Shown: one piece after another, positions 10,329 to 20,570 of the stretch | Layout of the letters: each line of letters begins with the position of its first letter | Position numbering within the stretch: the first letter of the stretch is position 1 | Assembly: GCA_050084515.1 (NCBI GenBank) | Contig: CM114273.1 | Coordinates: forward strand, 11,532,001 to 11,596,000 | DNA: 64,000 nt | From: Blasia pusilla | Taxonomy: Eukaryota; Marchantiophyta; Marchantiopsida; Blasiales | Direction of reading: 5' to 3' | Program-made: the position numbers and the translations under genes | The notes under the pieces: generated by a model | Told to the model about the DNA's origin: nothing | Databases searched by the model: none | What the model saw: only the letters and a program-made list of their open reading frames with translations

Positions 10329-10915
10329 TATCACGTCTTTTAGGATAGATCGGTGGGATCTAATAGAGCGCCTTCATGAGTAGTGGAGGACACGCCAAGT
10401 AGGTCGAGGGTGACCTGCTGAGGCCCTTGGAAACCTGAGATAGCAGGTTTCCCCTTCGTTTCGGCTCATTTGGAGCCATATTGAGAAACTTACTATTTTA
10501 GGTAAGTGCCATTTTGAGTATATGATCGACTTACTATTTTTGGTAAATGGCCCTTGACCTCCTACATCAGGTCAAGAGCCAAGGAGGTGACTTGGGAGAA
10601 TAGGTTACCATGGAGAGAGCTTGGGAGAGGAGAGGGGTATACCTCAAGGAGAGAGAGCTTTAGAGCTCATTCTCTCTTTGTTGAACCTCTTGGCATGAGG
10701 CGGCGGAGCTATGGTACCTTGCCTTGTGAGTGTAACCCAAGCCTCTCATTAGGAGAATGGGTTTGGTTTGACATGAGAGAGTGCACACCTTTGGGAGCTA
10801 TGGTTCTTCTTGTCTCGTTGTTTGGATGCCATGAGTTAGCATGGGGTCATGTGTGTTTGTGTGTGTGTTCGGTGACAGCGATGTATGTTGTGTAGCGATG
10901 TGTGTGTGCACGACA
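10329..10915 (+). repeat. 3' LTR
   Basis: The first 474 bases match 691-1163 with about 14 differences by eye. The remaining 110 bases match 10211-10326. The left end reads TATCACG rather than TGTCACG; the right end is CA. GGGG follows at 10916. Confidence 0.8.
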
Positions 10916-11334
10916 GGGGCCACATAAGCATGTGAAAATTTTGGACTTAGTATCGCAAAGAAGTTTGTGAATTTTTTAAGGAATAGATGGCTATTTTGAG
11001 TTGAAGGGACCTAACTACCAACTAGGGCATGATTGGAAAACTTTTTGGTACATGATCGTATATGTGTGTGTGTTTTTTCCATGTAAGAGTTTGCTTTCCA
11101 AATTTATGAGTTGTAAGGATGATGAAAAAAATGTTGGTTGTCTATTGAGGTGTATATACATAACAACTTTCACATCATTTTTTTTGGAGGAGAGAATATC
11201 TATGCGAAGTACCCAAATCTAGACAAGCACGCGGACTTACACACTTGTAGACTAAGGATTACTTGTTTGTAAGGTAGAGAATTTTCATATGCAAGTTATC
11301 CCTAGTTTAGGACCCACTTGGGGCTATTTGAAAG
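10916..11334 (+). repeat. Degenerate further copy of the element's 3' region
   Basis: GGGGCCACATAAGCA at 10916 and the stretch around 10985-11070 (GATGGCTATTTTGAGTTGAAG and onward) repeat 10080-10220 in the same order with more change. This looks like an older copy lying directly behind the younger LTR. Confidence 0.55.
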
Positions 11335-11755
11335 AACATTTGGGTGAGTTCCTTATTTTTGGCATGGTTAACCACCTATTTTGAAAGGTTCCCCTTGATC
11401 CGTTATTGATAGTTAGGCTTAGAGAGGGGACATGTATGTACATGTCACGAAGAATAGAGACAAGGAGAGAGGGAGAGGGTATACCTCAAGGAAAGAATAT
11501 GGAGAATTCATTCTCTCATTGTTAAGCTTCCTACCATGGGGTGGCACACTCATGGTTCTCTTAGTCTTTTGATTAAACCATCTAACATGGTTTGATATGA
11601 GAGAGATCTATAAAGTATGTGAGATATAATTTCTGAATTTATTGGAGACCCTTTTGGTACATGATCATGTGTGTTTGGTCTCCGGCATGATGGGTTGTAT
11701 AGATGATGCCAACAATGTATATTGTATAGCAATGTTTATGCTCAAGATAATTAAT
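11335..11755 (+). repeat. Older, degenerate LTR of the same family
   Basis: The segment 11460-11610 (GAGGGTATACCTCAAGG, then ATTCATTCTCTCATTGTT, then GTTTGATATGAGAGAG) follows the LTR at 970-1140 in the same order with many changes. The segment 11650-11755 follows the LTR's last 110 bases (AACAATGTATATTGTATAGC). It is plainly older than the LTRs at 691 and 10329. Confidence 0.6.
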
Positions 11756-14000
11756 GAGGAATTTTTTTCCAATCATGAAACTTTTTACTTTACAATCACA
11801 CCTTGACAAGGCCTAATAATCAACTCTTCCCATCAATATACCATAATCTTTCATAATAACATATCAAACCATGTCCATCCTTGTCAAGACTATGGTTAGG
11901 ATTAGGGTTGCTTGTACATACCCTATATAATCGAGAATGGTACCAACTTCCACTCATTCTGTCATTGCAAAATTTTGTTCTGCATGGTGGTGTGTGAGTG
12001 TGAGAGCCATTTTCCACCACTTATGCTTCTTTAGCAGTTTTCTACGATAACTTTGTATAGGAGATCCAATATTTGAAAGATGAGACTCTCTAGTGAGCTT
12101 ATTATCAATATGACCAAGAGTACACCCCTCCTTCCCCCATCCCTTTATCCTTTAGGGCCCCTCCAATCAACTTGAGTGAATATGCTAATCCTCAAGGAGC
12201 ATGTCACCAAGGACTTGGTGTATATGGTACTACATTGCTATAACTCAAACAAGTGGTCCTATAACAAGATGACCAAAATTTGCACGCAAATACCCGTGCA
12301 TGCTATAGAAGTACAAAGATCATTACAACTCCAAGTGGATCTACAAAGGAACACTCCATAAAAGAAGTGCCATTAGTATGAAAAGAAGATGATCTACACC
12401 GGTAGGTCATCTCCCTCCACAAGGTCATTGAATAACGTGCTACAATGGCAACACATAGGAACCCCATACAATTTGGGATGTGCATTTACCACCTTAAACA
12501 TTTTGTTATGATTTAAAAATTTTGGGTGTAAAGAATTTTTTTCTATTTTATTAGGAATTAAAAATATCAATTGAGGTGTTGATATCAAATGTTAATAAAA
12601 AAATTTTAAAAAAGAGAAGGATAGGCAAGTAATCCCACTAAAGTATAGTTAAAAGGAGTAATCAAGAGTGGGAGGAAGTTAAGTCGAGAGATCACTTGAT
12701 AAGTCTATTTGTTTGCACTAAGTAATACTTGACTTTTGTGGAAGTTAAATTGAGGTTAGTTTAAGGGGGACTCACATCATATAGATGAACAACATGCACT
12801 ATAGAATTCCAACAAGGAACTTTCCATAGATTCAATCAAGAACCAATGACACTTTCCTCTTGTTAGGGCATCCAAATAGATGTCTCAAAAATATTCAGGC
12901 TAGAAGGAAATCTAACATTGGTATGAGTTGTGATGAACGAAGAAAATTAAGACTTCCATAGTTCGATACCTGATTAGGGAGTTTGGGCCATATGTTAGAC
13001 TAAATCAACTCAACGTGGAACTTAAAGTTTGGCATCATATTGTGTGTGAGGGTTAAGAGAGAATTTGGAAACATGATAATTACCATATGGAGGTTTATAT
13101 ATAGATGAAATATAAGCAGCATAAGAAATAATCGAACGATTTAAGAAAGATTTTTAAAAAAATCCTACCATTCAACTCGGTGCAAAAGATGTATGTGGGA
13201 AGAGTTTCGAGGCAGGGCTGTCAGGTCTAAATCATCAACAATGTACTAAACATCCAACATGTTAAGAGAAACACATCCTCAAAAGAAATGATGGCTGCAA
13301 TAGAAATGATGGCTCCAAACAGTGGTGGCATCCCCTATCATTTGAACACTTCAAAAATGATTTATTTGGATGAGAGGCATTCTTACGAAAGAAGATTAAA
13401 AGAAACCAAGATAAAAAGAAAGTCCACTCAACAAATGGGAAAAAAGCACACTTGAACATATAATTTCATACAAAAAAATAGAAAATAATTCAGCCTCCAC
13501 TTGAAAAAATCACAAAACAAAGTAGAAAGATAGAGACAAGTCTAGTCATCGTGGAAAAAGTATGGGATGAAGAATTTCGGGGGAAAACAATCCTTCGACA
13601 TCCTAAATCTATGGATCTCGAAGACCACAAAATTTTATTTTTATATTTTTTTGCCTTCGACGTGTCATCTCCGTGGCGAGGAAAACGAGAAAGAATCCAT
13701 CCAGAAAAGAGAAGGTAGAATACCTGCTCAGGCAAGCTTGACCATTACTCTCATATGCTTGAATTTAGATGACTTGGTTGTGAGTAACATGGAAAGATTC
13801 TGGGGGATCGACAGGCTCCAAGGCTCCAAAAGCCTACACGAGCAAGATCTGACGAATTAAATCCACTTTTGAGGTTTCAGCGGAGTGCAATCATTAGGCG
13901 AGAGGACGTCCTGACGCAACCTCGGTTTTTCCCAACGGCAGTAGAGTTTGGCTGAAGTTCACGCATTTGACGAAGAGGAATCCGAGGCGGTGGCTTTTTA
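11756..14000. other. AT-rich intergenic DNA without a supportable gene
   Basis: Only short open frames are present and none resembles a known protein. Parts around 12.1-12.4 kb have a coding-like texture and may be old transposon DNA, but I cannot name a family. Confidence 0.4.
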
Positions 14001-15890
14001 CCGGCAGCGAGAAACGGCTCCGATTCTTGGGGAGCCGGCCATCTGTCTGTCAGCGGGAGACTAAGGGTGGGGAGGGGGCGTTCTTATGACACAGCTACAT
14101 GGTGTGTGCAGAACCCCATTTCTTGGTGAAGGTCAGCTGGCAAAGCATAAGTCTGATTATAAAGTTGATGCTTTTGATCTTCATTTGGAGTTCTTCTTGG
14201 TGAGGACCCAGCTGTATCGTGTCAGTACTTATAGGAGTACAAGTAATCATGTAATCGATATTTTTCTCAATCTTCGAGTATCCAGCTGTGCCGTGTACTG
14301 GAGCCAGGAAACGTACCGACTTCGACCCTAAAGAGTATCCTATGTTCTTAAGACCCAAGAGATACTTGATGATGCCTTGATCGAGGCCGGCAGAGTACCC
14401 AATGAATGCTTGTGACGATCGTACACTTCCCAAGTTCACAGTAAGTGTTCTCACATTCCCCGGTTTCCCGTTCTCGTTTAACTGTAGTGCTTTTGATGTG
14501 ATTTACGGCATGGGGACACGGCGCCGTTTTAGCTTGACCACGTGGTGGATTACATTCCCATGTCTTTCAAGGAAGTGTAGGAGATATCACCACATAGTTT
14601 CTACAATTGAGAGCTGCAGCAGCAGCAGCATCCGACGGATCGGAGAAAGAATCAGAGCAGGCGGGGTGTATATCCAGATTTCCCGGATTGCCAAATTTGG
14701 CCACAGAAGGCTGCACTGCGAGATCTACTTTTCCAGGAGTTGCCAAAATCGGCTCCCCCTGGGTTGACAAACTCACCTTTCCCACAGCTCCGCAATAAGG
14801 TCCGCCAGCGAGCATCGGGTGGGTATCATGCGCAGCCTTTGCAAAGAATCCGAGGGAGAATTCGCGGTAGGGTGAGCGTCTGGGAGGAGCGCTGTCGTGC
14901 AGAATGTGGTCTCTCGCTAGCGTGCGTGCACACGTAGATTTGCGTCCACAGCTTCCGCGGGAAGCTGCGGTCCTTAGAATCGTGGAACCTCCGCTGGGGT
15001 GTGCACCAAGGGCCGTTAAACACACGACGAATGTGCACTGCCAGATTGCGCAATCCCCACATCCGGAGTTCCCACCGAGTTAGCCAGCGTTACACCACGC
15101 GCTGCCGGTGGCATAGTGTACGACTGCGCAATGTTGAGGATGACGCTAGGGCCGAAAGGTATGGCTCCTGATTTCCTCACGAGCTGCAGACTCTATGTGC
15201 GTTGGTAGGATTCGAGGATGCCAGATGGGTCGACGGGCGGGGGGGGACGCGCCCTTCGAGGCTTCCCTTCGACTCCGCCAACTCTCGGAGCTTTCGAAAA
15301 CCGAAGGACCGTACGGGATGTGAGCTAGTCAAACAGCGCGAGGGTGAGTGACAATGTGACATTCCGTTCTCCGGAAATGCCACCGTGATACTGCCAGGAG
15401 GAGCACGGTGGGTTGTCAAACACAGCATGAATTGGGTGAAGAAGAGGATCAAAGCAATCAATGGGGGGCGAAGTACATGACAAAGAAAGTTATATTCCCG
15501 ACTTTCCCAGGTGCTGCTAGTCAGTCAGCCCACGGATGAGTGCCTCCCAGGTGGAGTGGGCCGGGGTATGTCACTATTATATCACGGCTTCCCTCCGATA
15601 CATAACAAAGGGTAGAAAGTTACTAGAAACTCGCCGGGGGAGAGAATGTGAAGGGTCTGTACAGGAGGCATTGACGCCGGCCATGCTCTGACCACGCATT
15701 ATGAACTAGAGGACATTACACGGAAGGTGATCACTTGGGGCCCATAGGGGTACGACACGCCATACGCGCGTAGTTATTCATTCATGGCATGGAGTGTACA
15801 GCAAGGTGAAAGGAGTGCCTTGAAACAATTCACTTTAATATGTAACGCTTCCAAAATGCTGTATGAGCATTACAACAACCTCTCTTTGAG
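14001..15890. other. GC-rich stretch with unassigned open frames
   Basis: Base composition rises here and open frames occur on both strands. The longest is 14567-15025 on the minus strand (152 codons, with the segment GKVSLSTQGEPILATPGKVD). A minus-strand piece at about 14334-14440 reads AFIGYSAGLDQGIIKYLLGL before a GTACGT donor-like site. I recognise no family and no consistent exon chain. Confidence 0.3.
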
Positions 15891-15911
15891 AGATAGCGGG
15901 TCATTAATTTA

Positions 15912-16166
15912 CCTGCTTTTCCTAGAACACGACATTTCTTGACTATATACTTGCCTGGGAGTGGCGGAGCTACTTCACACTGCCTGCAAAGAAACATCTC
16001 CACAGAAGTTTTACTGCGACAGACAAGACACAGTGGGGATTCATGGTGTATACAAGAGGTGTGGCGGTCAAATTCCCTACATTTTGGCACCGCCTTGCTT
16101 CCAGAGCTGGTTCTCGATGTGGCCTGGTATGTGACCAGCTTGGAGAAGGTGCCATGACTAAACTGC
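15912..16166 (-). other. Cysteine-rich open frame, possible exon, unassigned
   Basis: On the minus strand a TGTGCAG acceptor-like site precedes an open frame that ends in GGAAAAGCAG before GTAAATT, a plausible donor. The product is Cys-rich, with CIHHESPLCLVCRSKTS and then MFLCRQC, suggesting zinc-binding pairs. It lies only about 240 bases beyond the stop of the TTL gene on the same strand, so it could be a separate gene, a read-through exon or chance. No family recognised. Confidence 0.25.
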
Positions 16167-16404
16167 ACATTTACAATTTGAGATTCCAGGTTCTGGCTCT
16201 AACGAATCATCGTCTAGTCTAGTCTACGTCACCTCCATCTAACAGAGAGGCAAGAATCATGTACTATCCTATTACAACATAGGAGTCATTGGACAGATCG
16301 ACTCTACAAAAGTCTTCGGGACTTCAGGAATAAATAGTCTAACTAGGAGCTCGAGCAATGGGAGAAAATATACTCTAATCAAAGAGCCCAATGGAAGACC
16401 ATGT

Positions 16405-19400
16405 CTAAAGGCTGTAGTGCATGACCGCCCGTTCCAGCGCTTGTTCGTTTGGTCCGCATAGCTCCAGCACCTTAGAACCATTTTTGTATATTTTGAAAGT
16501 AGGCACGAATTGGACAGTTTCCACCTTAGCTAAATAAGGAAGGTCATCCACGTCCACCTGCAATCCATACAACAATTTCCCATCTGTCAGTGAGACCATT
16601 TGAACCAGCGGTTCAAATCTCCAAAGTATTCTATTCCCACTTTTCACAAGGTGGGACTATGATGACTCCACTGACCTGAGAAAACCATTGCTTTGCTTAC
16701 AGGTCTCCCACATCTGTACCTAGTTTAAAACATAGCCTTCCAACAATCAGTTACAGCTTACCTTCAGAAAGTTCAGAGAAAGGTATCGTTTGCAAAGGTT
16801 GTCCACACAAGGTGCTATTGCTCTGCAACGCTCGCTCCATCTCGTACTGAACTGAACAATTGAGAGTCCTGTTTGGAGCCGGGAAGTTTCATATTAGCTG
16901 CCACTGAGCATTTCCACTGCATGGTGAATAATTTCTCAACATAAAACTCCGCAGAGCAGAACAACTGCAGCTTTAGACTCAGAGTACTTGTACAACACAT
17001 AACTTGAACTGACGATCCTCAGAGCGCCCTTATCGTAGGGATAAGCACAAACCTGGGGAAGTAATCGCCTCTTGGAACTGTTCATTGCTGGACACCTGCT
17101 CGACCTCTCCTCCGAACCTCATCTTGAAAATGTCTTCACCTCGAGACTTCTTCAAGGCGACTTGGACTTCAAAAAGGCCCCGTCGGACCTCTACATCCCC
17201 CGGCATCTCTCTTCTCAATTCCTCGTAATCTCTGAACGCATCTTCCAGGCGTTCCAACTGCGTGATTCGCACGACTGTTAGTGGTGCATTCTCAAAGATA
17301 CCATTCAGACTCGTTTTATTTCTTGTTCTCGTGATTTGTCGTGTAACACAAGACAAAATATCAAGAACTCGGTACAGCGAGTGCTCACCATGTAGAGGGA
17401 TTTTGCCCGCCTCATTAGAGCTTTGGTGTAGCTGGGCTGAGCTTCTAGAGCCGCGTTGCAGTCTTCTACTGCCTTCTCCCATTGTCCAAGCTTTGATCGG
17501 CAGGCAGCTCGGTTACACAGCAAGACGGCGTTGGCAACATCAGCCTCTAGACCTTCACCATAGGCTTGCGTGGCCTCGGACCATCTTCCAGCTTTGAAGA
17601 GATCATTGCCAAGCTTCCTTGCTGCTGCAACTGCGCGGGCCTTTTTCAGCATCGCACATACCTCATTGTCATAGGGAGCATTCTTCGATGCTTTCTCTGC
17701 AGCCAAAACTGCTCCTTCAAACCTGTAAACAAGGTCATTTCGTACCATTTATCAGGATTCATGCCAAGAAAGCCTTGCTCATTTTCACTCAGGAATGCCA
17801 TTACATCAAGAAGGGTACGAAATGCACTTCAGTCTTCCCTGAGGCTCCTCCGCAAGACATCTTCACACTGTCTTAACGTGTTCTTCTAGATATTGCAAGT
17901 GAAAAATGACACTTGCCAAGGAGGATAGCAAAATCATTACCTGCCAATTGCTAAGTCAATCTGTGCATGTACAAGCAGGTAGTGTATGTTGATTGCTGCA
18001 AATGATTGCCGCTTAAGCACATCTTCTACTTTCCGCACACTGCTCAAGACCGCGTCTGCATCGTCAGGTCGGTGAAGCTTTAACAGAGCTTCTGCTTTGT
18101 AGGCCATAACCTAAACAGGAGTACTTGAACTGATTAGACACCCACCAACGTCAGGCACCGTAGTCGAAACACAGCCTACAACTTTCAGATGATTGTGACA
18201 TTGAGAGAATATGGCAGTACTCATTGATGGCAGATCATTTTAGTGGAAGACACGAGCTCTAACCTGCGGAGCAATATCTGCACCCGCGATAATCGCAGCG
18301 TCGGTTTCTCTCATCAACGAATGCCAGTCTTGAGATTTCCTGGCTCGATCGCACTTGAGAAGATGTTTCTCGATTATCATAACCCGTTGGTTATCCGCCC
18401 ACTCTGCATGCGAACCCGAAGTTTTGAAATATCGTTTCGCACTCTCTAACTGTCCCAACCTGGATCAAACAAATGACAAAGCTCAGACACTTGGAACTCA
18501 TCAACCACACCCATCTAGGTGGTCTAAGCCTTTGGCAGAATACAGACCTAGGGACGCCGCTACACAACCTCTTCACTCACACTTGCGACTAATGTCGCAA
18601 GAAGACAAGACCACACGCGGAGACAGTAGAAACTTGGATTCACGCACTGCATCTCCATAGATCTGGGAGGGAAAGTGCAACTTCGTGGATTTGAGCGTTC
18701 ACTGAGATGCCGGCTAACGTGTAAAAGTGATGGGTTTCAATCTGACGTCCAACACCGTGGGTACCACCGCTGTATGTGCTAGTGCTACACTACTCGCCAA
18801 TTATCGGTCCACTACAAGAATCGAAATAAAAGATTAGTGCACCTACGACGACATTGAGAACCCAGTGACAATCCTCGGTTTTACCTGAGGTATAGAGAGG
18901 CCAGCCTATGGTGAGCTCGGGTGTACGAAGAATCGAGTTTGATAGCGTGGAGGCACTCTTGCATGGCCTCCGAGAGGCGTCCGAGTCCTGTCAAGGCAGC
19001 CGCCCTGTTGCTCCGATAAGGAGCCTTCTGGGGAGCCAAAGAGATTGCTTTGTCATACAGAGATAGGGCCTCAGCAAAGAGCCCCTTCTTGTACGATTCG
19101 TTACCCGCATTCTTAAGCTCCTCGGCATCCATGTTTGCGATGGCATTCCTAATAAGCATACTGTCACTGCTCTCTCTTACTGGTTTACCACTTGCGCCAT
19201 CACTGGTTAAAACTGAAGGATTTGTAGTCCCGACACTTCCGGTCGGACTGGTCGTGGTAGACTTGGATCCTTTCGGATTTGCACCTCCGGTGTACACGCC
19301 ATCGAATCCGTTTCCTCCAGGTTTCTTGAGATTTCCTGAGGGGAAGTCAGCAGAGTTGGATCTCCGGCTTTGTCCCATCACAGCGCCTGCTGTTGGGATT

Positions 19401-20359
19401 GCGCTTGTGCTGATTCTGGCAGTTCCCAAGCTCAGGACAGGTGGCGAGTTTCCAATCTTCAAGGGTCCGCCACTGGGAAGTATATTACCGAAATTTACGA
19501 TTCTACCTGCAGTAGGACTGCCTCCAGAAGAGCTACCTCCACTGGAATTACTACCGCATGACTTCGGGCTCTCTGCTCTTGCTCGCCCACCGGAGTCGCT
19601 TCCTGATTTTGGGCCTCCAGTAGGCAGGGAATCATCACAGGAGTTCAATTTACCGACACCCTTGATGATTTCACCAAAAGCTTCAGCATGGTTCTTCTCT
19701 TTAGACAATAAATCCCCGGAATTTTTCATACGACCACCTGCAGATGTAGAGAAGTCTCCGCTGCCACTCCTGTTCCGACCTGAGGGTGGTGGTGTCGACA
19801 TTTCCCCACTGTTTTTGTTCCGCCCAGAAGATGGGGGAGTCGGCATTTCTCCACTGATCTTGTTACGACCAGACAATGGCGTGCTATTAGAGGAGGATAC
19901 ACCGGTTTCCTTCACCAGAGGAGAATTCTTACTCGCTCCACTTGGAGAACTTCCCTTCCCCCCACCAGGTGCGGCGGCAGGCACATCAGGTGCATGCGAC
20001 CCGGCAGATTGACCGGAGACACCACTAGTGCTCCGCATTGCCAAGCCTCCATAGTATGCAGCTCCCGTTGAATTCCCACCGTTGCTGTGAAAATTATCTG
20101 TCGAATCTGGCTTCCGACTCCCTGCCTTGAAACCTTCATCTCGAGAGCTTCCACTGACCGGACTAGCATGAGAGAAATTTTCTCCATTGCTTTGACGACG
20201 TTCACTGTAACCTTGCGTGTCATACCTCGAGCTACTCTGCAGGCGATCTATTTTACCACTGCCTCCAGAGATGCCGTATAGATGTCCACAGAAAATATCT
20301 CCGTACAAGTCGAAGTGACTAGTACCGTGTTTCTTCGTTTGTGCCTGGCATTGAGCCAT
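16405..20359 (-). CDS. TTL: TPR-repeat thioredoxin-like protein (TTL family), 7 exons
   Basis: TTL proteins are plant-specific cytosolic scaffolds and co-chaperones; Arabidopsis members act in osmotic-stress tolerance and brassinosteroid signalling. Exons (minus): 20359-18885, 18459-18264, 18110-17941, 17722-17389, 17257-17053, 16868-16762, 16557-16405; all introns are GT-AG and phases join, giving 879 residues. The ATG at 20357-20359 is the first in frame and has A at -3 and G at +4. Residues 1-390 are Ser/Gly/Pro-rich and low complexity, with repeated SGRNKxSGE units. Then come TPRs ([20 protein letters not shown] at the end of exon 1; [20 protein letters not shown] in exon 4). The C-terminal thioredoxin fold has [16 protein letters not shown] and a cis-Pro loop [13 protein letters not shown]. 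The active site is WSERC rather than WCGPC, so disulfide-reductase activity is unlikely. Longer than the roughly 690 residues usual in Arabidopsis because of the N-terminal part. Confidence 0.95.
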
Positions 20360-20527
20360 CTTAGATGCGCAGTGCGAGAGGAGGCTTCCGAGGTCTTGCG
20401 AGGAATAGGATGCGGACCAGAGGCCGAATTCTAAAGTGTAGCCTTCACTGATGCAACCGAAACTCAAAGGGATGATCCGGGTGTTAACAGTTTCCAAGGA
20501 CGATTTCTTCCGAGAGTCCAGCTGCTG

Positions 20528-20531
<4 letters not shown>

Positions 20532-20566
<35 letters not shown>
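20532..20566 (-). repeat. (AG)n microsatellite in the TTL 5' leader
   Basis: A perfect CT run on the plus strand (about 17 units), AG on the TTL sense strand, lies about 170 bases upstream of the ATG. AG/CT tracts are common in plant 5' leaders and can act as GAGA-type elements; that role is inference. Confidence 0.85.

Positions 20567-20570
<4 letters not shown>

Larger units (their letters stand above)
691..10915 (+). mobile_element. Ty3/Gypsy-type LTR retrotransposon carrying a DNA methyltransferase and a PHD finger (decayed)
   Basis: The element begins TGTCACGTC at 691 and its 3' LTR ends GCACGACA at 10915; GGGG flanks both ends. Domain order on the plus strand is LTR, leader, gag with CCHC knuckles, aspartic protease, cytosine-C5 methyltransferase, reverse transcriptase, RNase H, integrase, PHD finger, 3' untranslated region and LTR. 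RT before integrase is the Ty3/Gypsy order. The coding part is split over all three frames by small indels and stops, so this copy cannot make a full polyprotein. The LTR portions 691-1163 and 10329-10802 differ at roughly 14 places by eye. No clear primer-binding site or polypurine tract was found. The family assignment is firm; the exact internal LTR boundaries are not. Confidence 0.93.

Noticed and set aside
14334-14440. FKBP-type prolyl isomerase exon (AFIGYSAGLDQGIIKYLLGL)
   Set aside because: A faint likeness to the FKBP core only. No neighbouring exon continues the fold and the key aromatic residues are not evident.
19050-20012. A 320-codon open frame on the plus strand
   Set aside because: It is the exact antisense of TTL exon 1. 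Its Pro/Leu/Phe-rich product mirrors the Ser/Gly-rich sense protein, and the TTL exon chain with good splice sites explains the region.
20360-20497. Upstream extension of TTL exon 1 to 20497
   Set aside because: The frame stays open, but the codon at 20497 is TTG, not ATG. The first in-frame ATG is at 20359 with a strong context.
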